Below are positions 14,201-29,041 of a stretch of DNA of 64,000 nt, one piece after another (position 1 is the stretch's first letter; each line of letters starts with the position of its first letter). The notes beneath the pieces are model-generated. The model was not told the origin of the DNA and searched no databases. It worked only from the letters and a program-made list of their open reading frames with translations. The translations under genes were made by a program, and so were the position numbers. Source of the stretch: Latrodectus hesperus (taxonomy: Eukaryota; Arthropoda; Arachnida; Araneae; Theridiidae); the NCBI GenBank assembly GCA_037975125.1, contig JAJQOW010000014.1, forward strand, positions 23,521,914-23,585,913. Direction: 5' to 3'.

Positions 14201-17200
14201 AAATACTTACAAAATATTTTAACATTAATTTATTTCAAATCCATTAATAGGAACACATATATAAATTATTTTATAAAGAACCATTTTTGCATTATTCCTG
14301 TTAGATGGATTTTCACAAGAAATTTTAATCATTATGCATTATTCTTTAATTGATGTGGGTAAATGACAGTCAAAGGTGTATGTTTTTATAAAAGTTGCTT
14401 AAGTTATTAATTAGGATAGAAATGCTGCATTTATTTTTACATTAAATAATCATTTTCAATGAAATGATTTCATTATATACCCTACAACTTCTAATTTACT
14501 GCAGTAATTTTAACTTCTTGTTTGTTTTCAAGTAGTTTTCTGTAGCTGACAATCAAATTTTGTATTAATTTTTCCTTGTCTTTAATAAATTCGTGACTTT
14601 AATAAAATTCTCTTTATTTTCAGATTGATCCAATCAAGAAGCCTTACATTGAAAAAGGCCTCCGTTTATTTGGTCAACTCATAATGAATAAGACCTTTTT
14701 ACTTCTATTCATACGTACTTTAGAATCAAATCGTTATTTTTCGATGAGAGACAGGTATATATATCTATGCTTGGCAAAATCATGCTTTTACTTTTTTTTA
14801 TCTTAAATAACATTGAAATTTATGGTTTACTTTCAAAATATTTACATTAAGTATTATTTACATTCAAAATAGTTACTTATAGATAACATAAACTTTTAGA
14901 ATCAATTTTGTATCTATTTGTTTATTAAAGTGTTGGCTGAAGGACATATTCTATCTGTAGATTCGAATAGTACCCACAATTGTAACAGCAGAATAATATT
15001 ATTATAGTACTGTTAATTATACTGACAATAACAGAATAATTTTTTAAAAAATTACTGAAAGAACTTTTTATAGTTATAATATTCAAAATCACTTATTTTG
15101 ATGTAGCAATTCATAAAACCAGATTTTAATATTGGTGTCATTCATTATACTTAGTTGAGTTGAATACAAAAAAATACTGTAGATTTTTTTTTACTCTACA
15201 ATAAAGGAAGTTCATATTTAGAATAGTTGCATTAGTTAATTTTCAATCAATTCATAATGATTTTTGAAGGTATTATTAAATATGAAAATGTATGCATATA
15301 CATTTTTTAATGCTTATAAAATATTTTCGTTATAAAAAAGTAGTAAAATTTAAATATTTCTTTTGCAGAGTAAATGTGGCTTCTTTGATTATGGTAACAT
15401 TACAAGGAAAAATGGAATATTGCACAGAGTATGTTTCTTCTTATTTTGGCACAGGTGCAGTATAATCTAGTATGCCAAATTCTGAGATTGGTGAATTTTT
15501 GGCGGATTTTCTTATGTATCTGACAACCTCGTTTTTATTATGTCATACATATGGAGACCTATAAGCATTATGCAGAAAATTCTAATTTGGTAACCTTAGT
15601 ATTAACGTCACCGAGCATGTCGTGATACGCCATTTTGGCAACATTCATCGCCAAAAAGTTCAGAATTTTGAAACATGGATTATATAACACCTGTGCTTTT
15701 ATTTTTTAAGATTTATCCAATAGTTTAACTGTTGTTCTTACAAATCTTCCATCTGTAGGTTTTAGTACGCATGCTATCATGAATGTATGCAATCTCTTAT
15801 TGAAATCTTGTCTGTGGTTAACACAGTTAAAAATACTTTCAAATGAATTATGAGCTCATTAAAATGTGCTGACTGCTGTATTTTATCTGTATTATTACTT
15901 TAAATGTTATTTTTAATGTATATAATGTATTACAATAAGTCATTAATGTTTTTATCTAAATGGATTTGAATAAATCAAATAAGAGTTTCTTCACATTACC
16001 GATTTTCATTTATCTTTTTATTTTAAAATGTTTATTTATGTAAAAATATTTTTAGTTTTAAACAGATTATGTTTGAAATGAAAGTAAAGTTTTCCTTTAA
16101 TATGAAACTACTACCTGAATTCCATGTTCTTATACAGTAAATTGATACTATCACATGTAATGTTAAGATTTATACACTTTTATCTTTCATTTAAATTTCA
16201 ATTATTTATAAATATAACATATATATTAATGAATATAAAAAAATATTACATACTTTTGGCTTTAATTCTTACCTTTCTATTTTAGTATATTGAAAACATT
16301 GCTAGCTGAACTCATAGAGAAATGTATGGAAGGCAAAAGTCACCCAAAATTACTTCTGAGAAGGTAAGAATTTTTAATAGTTCTCAAAATGGATGCCTAA
16401 GTGAAAATGATATATTTAGCAATTAGTGTTTTTATGTTAAATGACATCTATAAAAATATATATGGTTTAACTTTTAAAATTTATACTATATACAAAAAGT
16501 TTGATCAAAATTAAATATGCATGTATACTTATGCATTTTTTATTTGTTCCTTATTACGATTGATATCATTATATAGTGTTACTGTTTTTAAGTGATACAC
16601 GAAAAATATGATATGATTTTTTTTTATTTCATGCTTTTTTAATTGACATCAATTTATTTACGAGTGCTGTAATTGTTATCACAATTTACAATAAATGATT
16701 TCTAAAACATAATTCTTTAAATTATACATTACTAAGTTTAACATATGTGTTTGATTATTTTTTAATTTGTAAAATTTTCTCACTTAAAGTAAAAAATATT
16801 TGTAACCATTTTTATTGACATGATATTATACCCCATGTTCTATAATTGCTTACATAAAAGTTAATGACATTATAATTAATAGATCATAAATTCAGTTGTT
16901 GTTCATTATACAATCGAAACATAATACAGTTATTTCAAAATGTTCATGTCTGAAAATGGGTAGCTCGCTCTTGCCCAAATGTATTTACGTAAATTCATCA
17001 ATTATTATAGCAAGTAATAAAAGTTTTCTGTATAAATGCATTGTTTTCTTTTGCTTTTTTATTCCAGAATGAAAATATATTTCTGTAAAACGCTAATCTT
17101 AATTCATTGAAAACTCCTTTAATTTTTTTCTTCCAGAACTGAATCTGTTGCTGAGAAAATGCTCTCAGCGTGGTTTACATTCCTCTTGTTCAAATTCCTC

Positions 17201-20200
17201 AGAGTAAGTAGTCTAATCTTCATTTCATTTATTTATTTATTTTGCTATTCATTATTTTGTTCATTTATTTTGCTATTCATTTTTAAGCCGAAATGTTTCC
17301 ATTTTTATGAATTGTAGCCAGGAACTAGAGAAAAACAAAATTTTACAAAATGTTATTTAAGATTTTAATGTTTAATTATTCTATTATATGATATTACATA
17401 TGTTATATTGGAATAAAAAAATTAACAACATTAAAGGTGATAACAATTGCCTTAATATGTTTCTTAATAATGTGCAATAGAGATAAATTCCAAAATTTAT
17501 TGACTATGTCTTTATTATATTAAAGGGTTAAATGTATAATCACTGAAAATCACCATATTTATCGTAATTATTTTCTATACTGGAAACAAATTTTGCTTCT
17601 TTTTACGAAGAATAATAATTCATTTTATTGGTGCAAATTTTAACAGGTTTTTATGTGCTAATAACATGTATACATGACATGAAAGTTTTTTTTTTTTTTT
17701 TAAAGTTAGAAATATGTATTAATCTACTGGCTTTGTCATATGTATTAATCTACTGAGATATCCTTCTTTATTGATTTTTCCTTTCAGTTTTAGTTATTAC
17801 CTTATAAAATATTTTGTTCTAGTTCAAATGTACTCAGATTTTTTTCTATTCTTTCTTTTTATGCATAAAAGGAAATACAGCATTGAATTTTTCCTCAACT
17901 TATAAATTATAGTTTTACACATTTATTGAAACAGCATTGATTGGGTTAGATTAAAAATTATAATGTATTCATTAACATTGCATATATTTAATAGGTTTCT
18001 TTTCTGGTTTCCAAATATCATTGGTTATTGCAGTTTAACATGTGAATCAACATTATGAGTATTAAAATCACATATTCAAAAGGATGTAAGCAAAGCTCAT
18101 TTAATTTTATAAATTCACAAGATATCAAAAATATATTTTGAAACACAATTGAATTTGTCATGCTTTTCAATTGTCAATATTCAAACTTGTATTTTATTAA
18201 TGGTGTATTCAATTTTAAATACAAAAATTAATATTTCATTCAGTATCCATATTTATTTTTTATTTCTAATTTAATTAAAATTATTAAATTATTTTGTGTT
18301 CTCTAATAATATAAATGTTTCTTATATGAGTGTAAAGTTGTTTCAAATTAAAAACAATAATTAACTGATATTAGAACTACTAGAAAAACTGATATTAGAA
18401 CCACTAGAAAAGTCATTAATATTTAGGTTGTATTTTTAAAAATATTTTTTAAATTCATTTCATGAAAAATAATTCATATATATATATACATATAAAAAAA
18501 TTTAATTGACTAATTGATGATAAATTAAATTTTTTGTTGATTTTTCAATTTTTTTGAATAAATATTGAAGACAAGAAGAGTGCATTTTGATTTTCCTTCT
18601 GTTTAATTTTTTATTGGAATTTGAAATTGGTAGATTTTAAAATAATCAACATTTTGCTCACATTGTCACTATATATTACATTTTACCTTGCGAATACTTC
18701 GAAATTATTATTTTTGATAAAAAAAAAATTGTGAACTCTTCAGTTTTTACATTTATTGACTATTATTAGGAGTGTGCAGGGGAACCTCTTTTCATGTTGT
18801 ACCGAGCCATTAAACAGCAAGTGGACAAGGGACCTGTTGATGCTGTCTCTAGTGAAGCCAGATATTCTCTCTCTGAAGAGAAACTTATTCGGCAATCAAT
18901 AGAATACAAAAGTATGGTATGTGTCACTTCCATTTTAATTTTTTGCTGATTTTAATTTTCAATATTATTATTTGTAATTCCTGCTAAAAATCTTTAAATA
19001 TCACTAAAAAAACATTCTGTCAAAAAAATTATATTAGAATGAAATTTTCAGTAAATAGTTTTTTATATTTTATTTATTTATTATTTATTTTTTTATTTGC
19101 TTAACAGTGAAGGTTTTGGTATTTATCTTTAAGTTCCGCGATCGGAAATATCTTAGAAAAAGCATTGATTTTTAAGTAGAATATATTCAGGAAAATAATT
19201 CTCATGTTTTTATGTAAGTCTTGCTAAATTTTTATTAAAAAATTGTGTTCCTGATGAAACATTTAAAATTGTGCAGTAAAGGAGTCAATGTAGTTATACT
19301 AAAAACACAAATTTCTTAAAAGATAAAGGAGTTTGTCATTTAACTATGTTTTTAATTACTCAATATTTTATTTGTTATACAATATTCTTACTGTTTTAAT
19401 TATTTAGTAAAAAGTTAATCTGTAATATACTCCAGCTGTGTATTATTATAAACTATATGCCTGTGTATTATTAAATATATAAAATTTGTAGGTGTAAAAA
19501 TACTTTATTACTTTTTGCATATAATAAATTGTTATCTAAAAACTGTAATACAAAATTTTTATTATCAAACAAATTTCTTTAATAACGACAGTTTTTTAAA
19601 CATCACTTAACTTTGTTTTCATATTATCCACTTAACAAGTTAGAATACATAATTCTGATCTTTTTTAATTTCGATTATTTTTAAATTAATGTAAAATAGC
19701 ATTTCTGGAAAATAATACTTGTTTTGAAAACAATGGCTTAATCTGTGATAATAAATTAATTCACTTATCATCACAGATAATTTTTTTATTATCTGTGATA
19801 AAAAGTGAATTAATTTTTACAAAGACCATTGCAACACAAATACAGAAAGAATGAGCAGACAAGTGAACAATTCATTTTAATTTCCAACTAAAATGAATCT
19901 GAAACTGTTTAATAAAATGATACTCTTTAAAAAATGGCTGTTAATGACTATGATGATTAATTTTTATCTTGTATGTTCAAAACTCCTATTTGTTATTTCT
20001 TTAGACTGTATATGTGTCAATGTCCTCCCAAACGGTGTACGTGCAAGGCTTGGAGCCTCATGGGGAGAACATAGAGACTCAAGTTAAGGTCTTGGATTGC
20101 GATACCATCTCTCAGGTGAAGGAGAAGGCATTGGATGCTATCTACAGGAACACTCAGTTCTCACAAAGGCCAAGCAAGGAAGGACTCGATTTGGGTGAGT

Positions 20201-23200
20201 CTTTAATTCAAACAAGTAAATTTTGTTGATAGTATTCAATTTTCAAAGTTGAATTTTAAATTTAATCATTAATGAATTTTTTGTTTTATTTCTGTTATTT
20301 TTTCTTTGATATATCTATAAAATAGTTCTAAATATTTCATTAGAGACAGTTTTTTTTTTTCTTTACAAATTCACTCATATTGTAATGTATACGAATTTAA
20401 TTGTATATTGTTTTGTAATAGAATGGAGAGCTGGTAATTCAGGGCGTCTTACACTCTCGGATGAAGATTCTACCACCAAAACTGAAGGAGAATGGAGAAG
20501 GCTCAACACTTTAGCTCACTACAAGGTATTCATTACATTTTTTATCCATCAATGTCTGTTGCTAGAATATAAAAATCTGATTTATTGTTGTCGACCTGAA
20601 TTTACATTTCTATATTTGTTAGAAGTATACCAAAAAAATGTGTCTATATTTCAGTTAAATTAATGTAACTTTTCCATAAAAATCTTATGAAGCCAATTAA
20701 TTAAAATTAAAAGCATCTTGTATCAAAAATGTTCCTAACACTATAATATTCATTATTGATATAAATTTTTCCATATGTTAATTGTAAAAAATCTATATTA
20801 TCTTGTTAATAATCAAGTATATAAAGTATTTTCTAATATTGCTTTTGTGTGGTATTTATAAATTCCCTTTTGTTTACATACATATTGTCTTATTTATCAT
20901 TTGATAGAACCTGTATTTCAATAAATCTATTCATATGTTGTAATTTTACTTAATTCACTTTTTTAAATTATTGTAAGTCAAATAAAAATTAAATGCCATA
21001 AAAATTTTATGAAACTTTAATTGATACAAGCGCTCCTTTATGAAATATTACAATCTAAAATAATAGTTTATTTTTATATTGTTAACAATTCTTTCTTTCT
21101 AAAAATATTTTCGGAAGGTTATTATTTTTGGAATAAAACTTGACTTAAGTTAATTCAAAAAACATTTAGAATTTTGGATACAGTTAATGTCTTAATAATC
21201 AGTTATTGTTTTGTATTAAAATTGCTATGTTATAAAATGATTTCATAATAATGGAATTATAATATTTGAATTTTCATCCTAATGTATATTAATAAAAGTT
21301 GCATTCATTTGAATAAAAGAAAAAAAATGTTTTTTTCAATGTATAGGTCCCTGATGGAGCATTATTGACTCTTGTGCCAAAGCAATCCTCAATGTACAAT
21401 TTAACTATAATGACAGACAAATTAGAAAAATCTCATAAATATGGTAAATATATTTTTTGCATTGAATTTTGTTGTTTTTTATTATATTTTATATTGTTTT
21501 TTTTTTTTTTTTTTTTTTAATGTTATATGCCTCATCTTTGTTATTTATTTTTAAAATTGTTTTTTTTTCTTTAGAAACTTTAAATTTTTCCTTGAAGACT
21601 AGTCCCCCTCTAAGTAGAGCCACATCACCAATGAATCATGATCCAGAAGGTGGCTATAAGTACTGGCATTTGGTAAGTTCATTCTCTCTCGCAAATTTTA
21701 AAACTGATCAAATTTAGGAATTAAACAATGTAGCAGAATAATCTTTTTTAAGTTAAAAACCCAATTTGATCTGAAATAAATAATAAGATATTAGTACTGT
21801 GTTTCTGCTTGCATGTGTGTCAGATTTGAGAAAGCACTTTATTGGTGTTCACTATAATTTGAAAGCAGTGTTTGGGTATTTTCCAGCTTTCCTTTCAAAT
21901 GTATACTGTGAATGCAAGACATACATACACATGTGTACTGTTTTACGACCAATCACAATTGTTTTCATATTTGCTAATTCTTCTTATGAAATATTGCAAT
22001 AGGAGATAAATTTATGAACTTTACATTGAATCTTTATCTCCTTTCCACTGTGTAATAAAATTTATAATACTATATATACTTATAAACTTTCTTGATTCTG
22101 ATGTCTTCCATTTTTTCCAATTCTTCCCATTTGCTAGATTTAAGCAGCACATTAAAACTGCAGACCATTGCACAACAACACAAGGATATTGATTTACTTA
22201 ATACTTTTTTGCCAACCATTAAAATAATATTAATAAAGTCATTTAAAATATCAATCGTTAATATTTACAATTTTAAATAATTATATTTTAAAATTGGGTA
22301 TAAAATATTTCTGCATATCAAAATGTTTTTCTTTGACATTGTGTGATCTTTTAGTGGAAACATTCTCTTTAAGTAAAAAGAGAACATTTCCACTAATATT
22401 TCAATTATAAGAAAATAGCTATATTTAAAACAACACATCAATTTCATTTTTAAAATTAATCGATATGAATATGTTATTGTGTGAATTTATTATCATTAAT
22501 ATTTCAAGAATTATTCATTCATAAAATGTACTCAAATATTTTTTTGCTTAAAATAATTCCTGTAAAATAGTTTCCGAATTATTGCAGGTCCGTCATCATG
22601 ATGCTGAACAAAAAGAAGGAGAAAGAGGAAACAAAATGGTTTCTGAAATTTATTTAACTCGCCTGTTGGCTACTAAAGTAAGTAGATTGACAACCATTTC
22701 CTGGTTTTATTTTTCAACATCAAATTTGCATAAAAAATAAAATACACATTTAGTGAATAAGACTGAGTTGATATTTAACGAAGTATGATTCAATTATATT
22801 TAAACATTTCGCTGTTTGTTTTGTTAATTTATATATATTTTATCTAGTGTAAACAAATGAACATAGTATTATGATAATGTAGTTTCAACTACAGATGGAA
22901 ATATATCTTTTGACTTATTTTTTAGATTCTTTTTATCTTCTAAAGAGGCATTCATTGCTTTTGTTCTTTAACGAAGCATTAAAAGCTATTATTCTTTTAA
23001 AAAATAATTCTAACCTAGCTTAGGTTTATAAATCATAGTAGTATAAAAATAAATTCTTGAATAGATTTTTTTTTAAATAATCATAAATAACAAGGCATAA
23101 CTAATACTGATTTCATTCCTTATAAAAATTGTCTTTAATTCATTAAGCTTATTTTTTTGTCATGCTATACATTAAAATTCTATTTTATTTGCAAAGAATT

Positions 23201-26200
23201 CAAAATATAATAAAATGTTTATAAATGTATGAAAGGTTATTAGATTTCAGTGTGAAAAATCTCAATAAAGTAATAACTTAATGTGATATGTTCTCATACA
23301 TGCAGTTTTCATAAATACCAAGGAAGTATTCGTACAATCAATTTTCGGTTCATTCAATACCGAAATCTTTTTTTCCTCCAATCATTGCTTTTTTCTGAGT
23401 GGTTATCATGTATTTAAAATTAGAGATTTTTTTTCATTGTAATTTAATGTTAAAATATTTTTTGATTCTCTCCTAGGGCACTTTGCAGAAATTCGTTGAC
23501 GATTTGTTTGAAACGATTTTCTCTACGGCGCATCGAGGAAGTGCCTTGCCATTGGCCATCAAGTACATGTTTGACTTCTTAGATGATCAAGCCCTCAATC
23601 ATGGAATCACAGATCCTGAGGTAGTGCATACTTGGAAGTCCAACAGGCAAGTCATAATTACTATGTGATATAAATTTCAGAATTAACAAAAAAATTCCTG
23701 ATAATGTCTGCATGTATATCAAATACATCTATATTTTAATAGAACAAATCGTAGTTATATTAGAGATTAACGTTTTGCTAAAATTACTTAGGTTTTAGTT
23801 ACCGTGTTTTCCTATATATAATCCACAAGATCTTTTCCCCAAGTAGGAAAAAAAAACTTTACATTATTCCTCGCCAATTTGTACATTATATATTTAAAAA
23901 TATGTATTGCTGATAATGTGGATGATATGTAAAATTTTAAAAAAAACACAGTGTGATTAAAAATATAATAAATTGTACTGAAAAAAAAACATGAATTATG
24001 AAAAAGATTTGTTTGAAACCCCCTCATTACAAAAATCTATAAACTGAGATGTAAACACAAGATCGATCAAGAGAGATAATTCCAAAAACCTTGTAAAACC
24101 TGTCGATTTTTATTTTTTAATAACTTTTAAAACGAAGTTTGACAAATTTTTTATAAATAAAATTTGTTTTGCTGATAATTAAATGAAAGAAATGGATTAT
24201 TTTTGAATCGCGCATTGAATACATTTTTCTTTTGTACCGTTCGTACTTTGTTTTTATCTTACTTTAATACGTTTGTTGCAATTTTTATATTTGACTTTTC
24301 TATTAGCTTTAAGTTTAAAATCTGCTGTGTTTTGTTAAAGCTTATGTTTTGCTAAAGCTTAAAAGTAAATGTTTTGTTTAAAAGTTTTTGCTTCCACATG
24401 ATGGTATACGAATTTGAATATTTATGGAATGAAATAACTCAGGCCAAGACAAAATCCGGAATGATGATAGCAACTGTTTTTGCCTCTATCTTGTCTTTAC
24501 AGTGAACTGAATTTGTTCTTGAACGCATATAGACAAAGCTGATTACAGATGAAATAAGTTAGTCAAGTCGTGACGCCATCTGTTATTTATTTTATAAAAC
24601 AAAAACAGCATTTTTTCCCCAAAAATTTTATTTTAAGCTTTTTGATGGAGAATATTTTTAACAGATTATCCGCGGCAGCGTATGATATGCACAACAAAAT
24701 TTGTAACTTTTTTAACGCATAATCAGCAGATTATATACAGGAAAGTACAATAAAAATTCGAAGCAATTCTTAAAAGTTGAGCATAAATATAATGGATTAT
24801 TTTTCTTCCTTTTATTAATCATTAATGTTGTTAAATAAATTAAGTTAAGTAAACAACAGATAAATTTCAATGAATTCTTTGAAGATGGATTGTTATTTAT
24901 CAAACCGCAAATAGGTAGTGAGGGCTATACATGGCCACTTGTAAGTTTAGAGGTCCTGCGAATTATGTGCCATTGACACAACCTTTTATCACTTCAGATT
25001 GGCTAAAGTGAGTATCTACTTAGAGGATTCAAAGAATTAAGGTCTGTCAAACTAACCACTTTTGTGTAGCGCATGACCTTAGAAATAGTTGCCCTTCAAG
25101 AACTGTGCTACTCAGGAATTTGTTAAAATGTGAACAGATTTATCTGTATCATATCCATAATATTATTGATGTGCTTCAAATTTTGCGTTTTAAAACTTAA
25201 ATTTTTTAAATTTAATGTTCGTATTTTATTTGGCAGTATTAGATTTTAAATATTTAAAATTATTTTTTTAATCATTATTCATTTGTACAAAAATATGTAT
25301 TCAGCTTTATCTGTGAATTTCCTGCAAGAGAAAAGTGAACTCGTTTTGTTTTTTATTTCAGTCTTCCACTTAGATTTTGGGTGAATCTGATAAAGAATCC
25401 TAATTTTGTGTTTGACATTCACAAGTCGAATATTGTCGACTCCTGTCTGTCAGTGGTGGCACAAACATTCATGGATGCCTGCTCCACATCTGATCACAGG
25501 TTGGGAAAAGATTCCCCCAGTAGCAAACTTCTTTATGCCAAGGATATTCCTATTTACAAAGATTGGGTTGAAAGGTGAGTACATAACAGCAATTATTTCT
25601 ACAAATTAATACTGTATTGCAAAATTACAATATTCGTTATACTTATTGTCAAAGTGTTTTACAAATTTGAATAATTTTTACCGGCAAGAATTATTATATT
25701 TTATTATTTGTATATTATTAAACCCAGTGGTTTAGTGGCAGCATTTCATGCTCTCAAGGCACATGTCTGAGGTTCGATCCTCGGGCTGGGTAAGGTTGAC
25801 TCAGCTTTTCATCCCTTCAGTGGGTCAATAAACTGAGTACCAAGCATGCTTGGGAACTAAACACTGTGGGCTTCACTTTAGACTGACCACCTAACTGGGA
25901 CATATGCTTCGCACCCCTGGGCCCTCGGTCATGAAAACACAGTTATTGACACTATAGGCCTTTGCCCACATGGGCTGTCATGCCACTGAGTTTAGTTTAT
26001 ATATTATTAGAGATAACATTTGAGGGATTTTTCCTTACTAAAAGAGAACTTTAACTACACTCAAGAGTAGCATGTTCTTTTATGAATTTGATTATTTTAG
26101 TAAAATCATAAATGAAAATTTCTTTCTAAAGTTTTAATTCTGTGTTATTAAAATATTGCTTCTATTATCTTATTATTTTATTTAAATGAAAATAAAATAA

Positions 26201-28967
26201 AAACTTTTATTGATTGCTTTGGAAAAAATTGCTGTATAATGTTAATCATTTTCTAATTAACTTATTCTTATAGGTATTACAGAGATATAAAAAATATGGC
26301 TGCCATTAGTGATCAGGATATGAATGCTATGCTAGCTGAAGAATCGAGAGTAAGTTTTTGTGAATTTAAAAAAATAAAAGAAAATTCTGATATTTATTTT
26401 AAAAGGATTATTACACAAAAATAAATTCAAAATCAGTTAAAATTGATTTTAGAAATTACATATAATTTGAATTGAATATAAAAATGAACAATAGATTCAC
26501 AGTTAATTGCAGCACTGAGATATTAATGTTTGTGAATCATTATTTAATATACATTAATAAATGGATTATAAAGAAAACTAGTCAAATTATTAAAACATTT
26601 ACAAATGTTACTCAATTATAAATTAATTAAATATTTTGCGAAAACATAGATTATTTGGTATCTTTTCATTATTTTTAAAAATAATTGCATATATTGTAAA
26701 AGAAATTTGTTTACTACAACATGAAAAAAAAATTAATCTATCTTTTGTATCAAATATTAGTTTAAGAATCTGGATCCTAAATCTTCTCTTTCTCAATTTC
26801 TCTTTCTGATGAATAAAAATTTCATCTTCAGAATTATCAAGAACATATTTTACAATTTACAAGCTTAAAACTGAAAGAAGGCATATGTTGTTGATACATA
26901 TCTTCTGTATTTAGCTATGCTAAATCAGATATATGAAATTTTCACTCCAAGAAAATCTAACCCTAAAGTTAGGCTTGTGAAAAGATCAATTTTGGAAAAC
27001 GCTAAATAATCTAGAATAGGGTCAGGAGGGACCTGATGGTCAGCACACTTTAGACAGGCTGAGAAAACCATTTTCCCTGAGAATAGGACATAAATCTCAA
27101 TTGTCCACTGATAAACCTGGTGATGGCCATCTGCTTCTGCCTACAACTCTCGAGTGACATTGCACCTTCATAACTCTTTCTCTGGTACCATTGGTGAACA
27201 GGTAGAATGGTCCAAGAAGCATTAATAGCTTTTAAAAAAGGGTTTCAAATAAATCAATGATTCAGGTATATTTAACGTCTCACCAGCACTCGCTTTAGCA
27301 AAAATATCTGCTGTCTCATTACTGTGTATATCAACATGGGAATGTATTCATTGAAAGGGCAGCCTATGAATGAAAGATACTCCATTTATTAATTATTGCC
27401 TTTCCTATAATATCACACACTTTATACATATTTATGAATAAAGTGTGTGAAATTAAATAAAGTGAGCCAAATTTGCTTGGCGAAGTGGGGTGCTTTCATG
27501 CCTTGGGCGACCTTACCATAGGAATATACACCCCCTACATATTTCGCCCACTCCACTCAGGGATATCCTCTCTTTGCTGTGAAACTGCCAGTAGGACTTG
27601 AAGGGGGGGTATGTTTTCTTTCCAGAAGAGAAATAAGTTCTTTTTCAGTGAAAAATATTTTTAAATGAGCACGTGGAAATGATTATAGTTGAGTTATTAT
27701 AGCCTTACATTGCTATCAATTAATGCAGCTGCAATGAAGTTTGCAGAGGAAATTTGGCCAGTCTTACATAAATTTAATAAATCTTTTCATTTATATTATC
27801 TAATTTCATTTGAAATACTTTGATGTGTGGAAAGGGAAGCTAAAATGGTTTAAATTTGTGAACTCCAATTGTTTTAAAGTTGTGACCTCTAAACTTTTCG
27901 ATGTTGTGCTTTCTTTTAAAGTTGCTACATCTTAATTGCACAGATTTTTAATTTTGTATCCTTTAATATCCGTTTTTATTTTTGATTAAGAACTCAGTTA
28001 TAGAATTACATCATTAATTGTAAAATTATATTATTTTTAAGTTTATGTTTAATTGATGTTGCTATAATAGAAAATTTCATTTTAAAGTGGTGAGTACCCT
28101 TACAGTTATGTTTGATCTATAGTTAGCTCATATAGAGTGAAATGAAAGTTTATTACTAAATTCTAATTATTAGGAAAACTTGCATTCCTTTTGTATTTTC
28201 TAATGCTTCATATATTTTTTGTAGTTATTAATAATAATATTATTCTACCATTACCAATTTGTTGGTACTAAAGTGAAATATAAATGTTAATTTTTATAAA
28301 TATAAAGAATCTGTAACTATTATTCTTTGAAAATTTTAGTTCTAACAATTAAGAATTACATTCACATTTATATTTATCTCAAATCAAAAAAAAAAGGTAT
28401 AACTGGTGTTTTCCTTATGTAAAAAGAAATAAATAATTAAAATTAGTTAAATTTAACATTTCTATTAACAACTTTTCTACACTTAATACAATTAATTTAT
28501 CAAGAAAAGTTTAGCAAGGAAAAAGCATTATTTTTTTTTACGAATTAGACTATTAGTAAAATTTTCACTATTGTATTTTCTAAAAAATTAATTGATACAC
28601 ATTAAAATTATTAGTATATATATTTTTTTTAATTTGTATAAACCATGTATCTTTTATTACCATTATGTACCTTTTGAAAAAATTTTTGCTTCTAACTGTA
28701 AAATATTATTCCTTATTACAGCTTCATGCCCATGAGTTTAATACAAATGTAGCCCTTTATGATCTTTATGCTTATGCAGTGAAGTACAATGAACAAGTAT
28801 GTGATATTTGTACTTTATAATTTTATTTAAAAATCGACTTACTTAATATTTAAATAAATTTGCATTTTTCTTGCTTTTAATTAAATTTGTTGATATTTTT
28901 AAAGAATCTGATAAGTTCATTTATATTTGTTGGGTTAAATGTTTTTTAAATATTATATAATTGACAC

Positions 28968-29041
<74 letters not shown>

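Noticed and set aside
28972..29036. CRISPR or satellite array
   Set aside because: A simple TA microsatellite without spacers.
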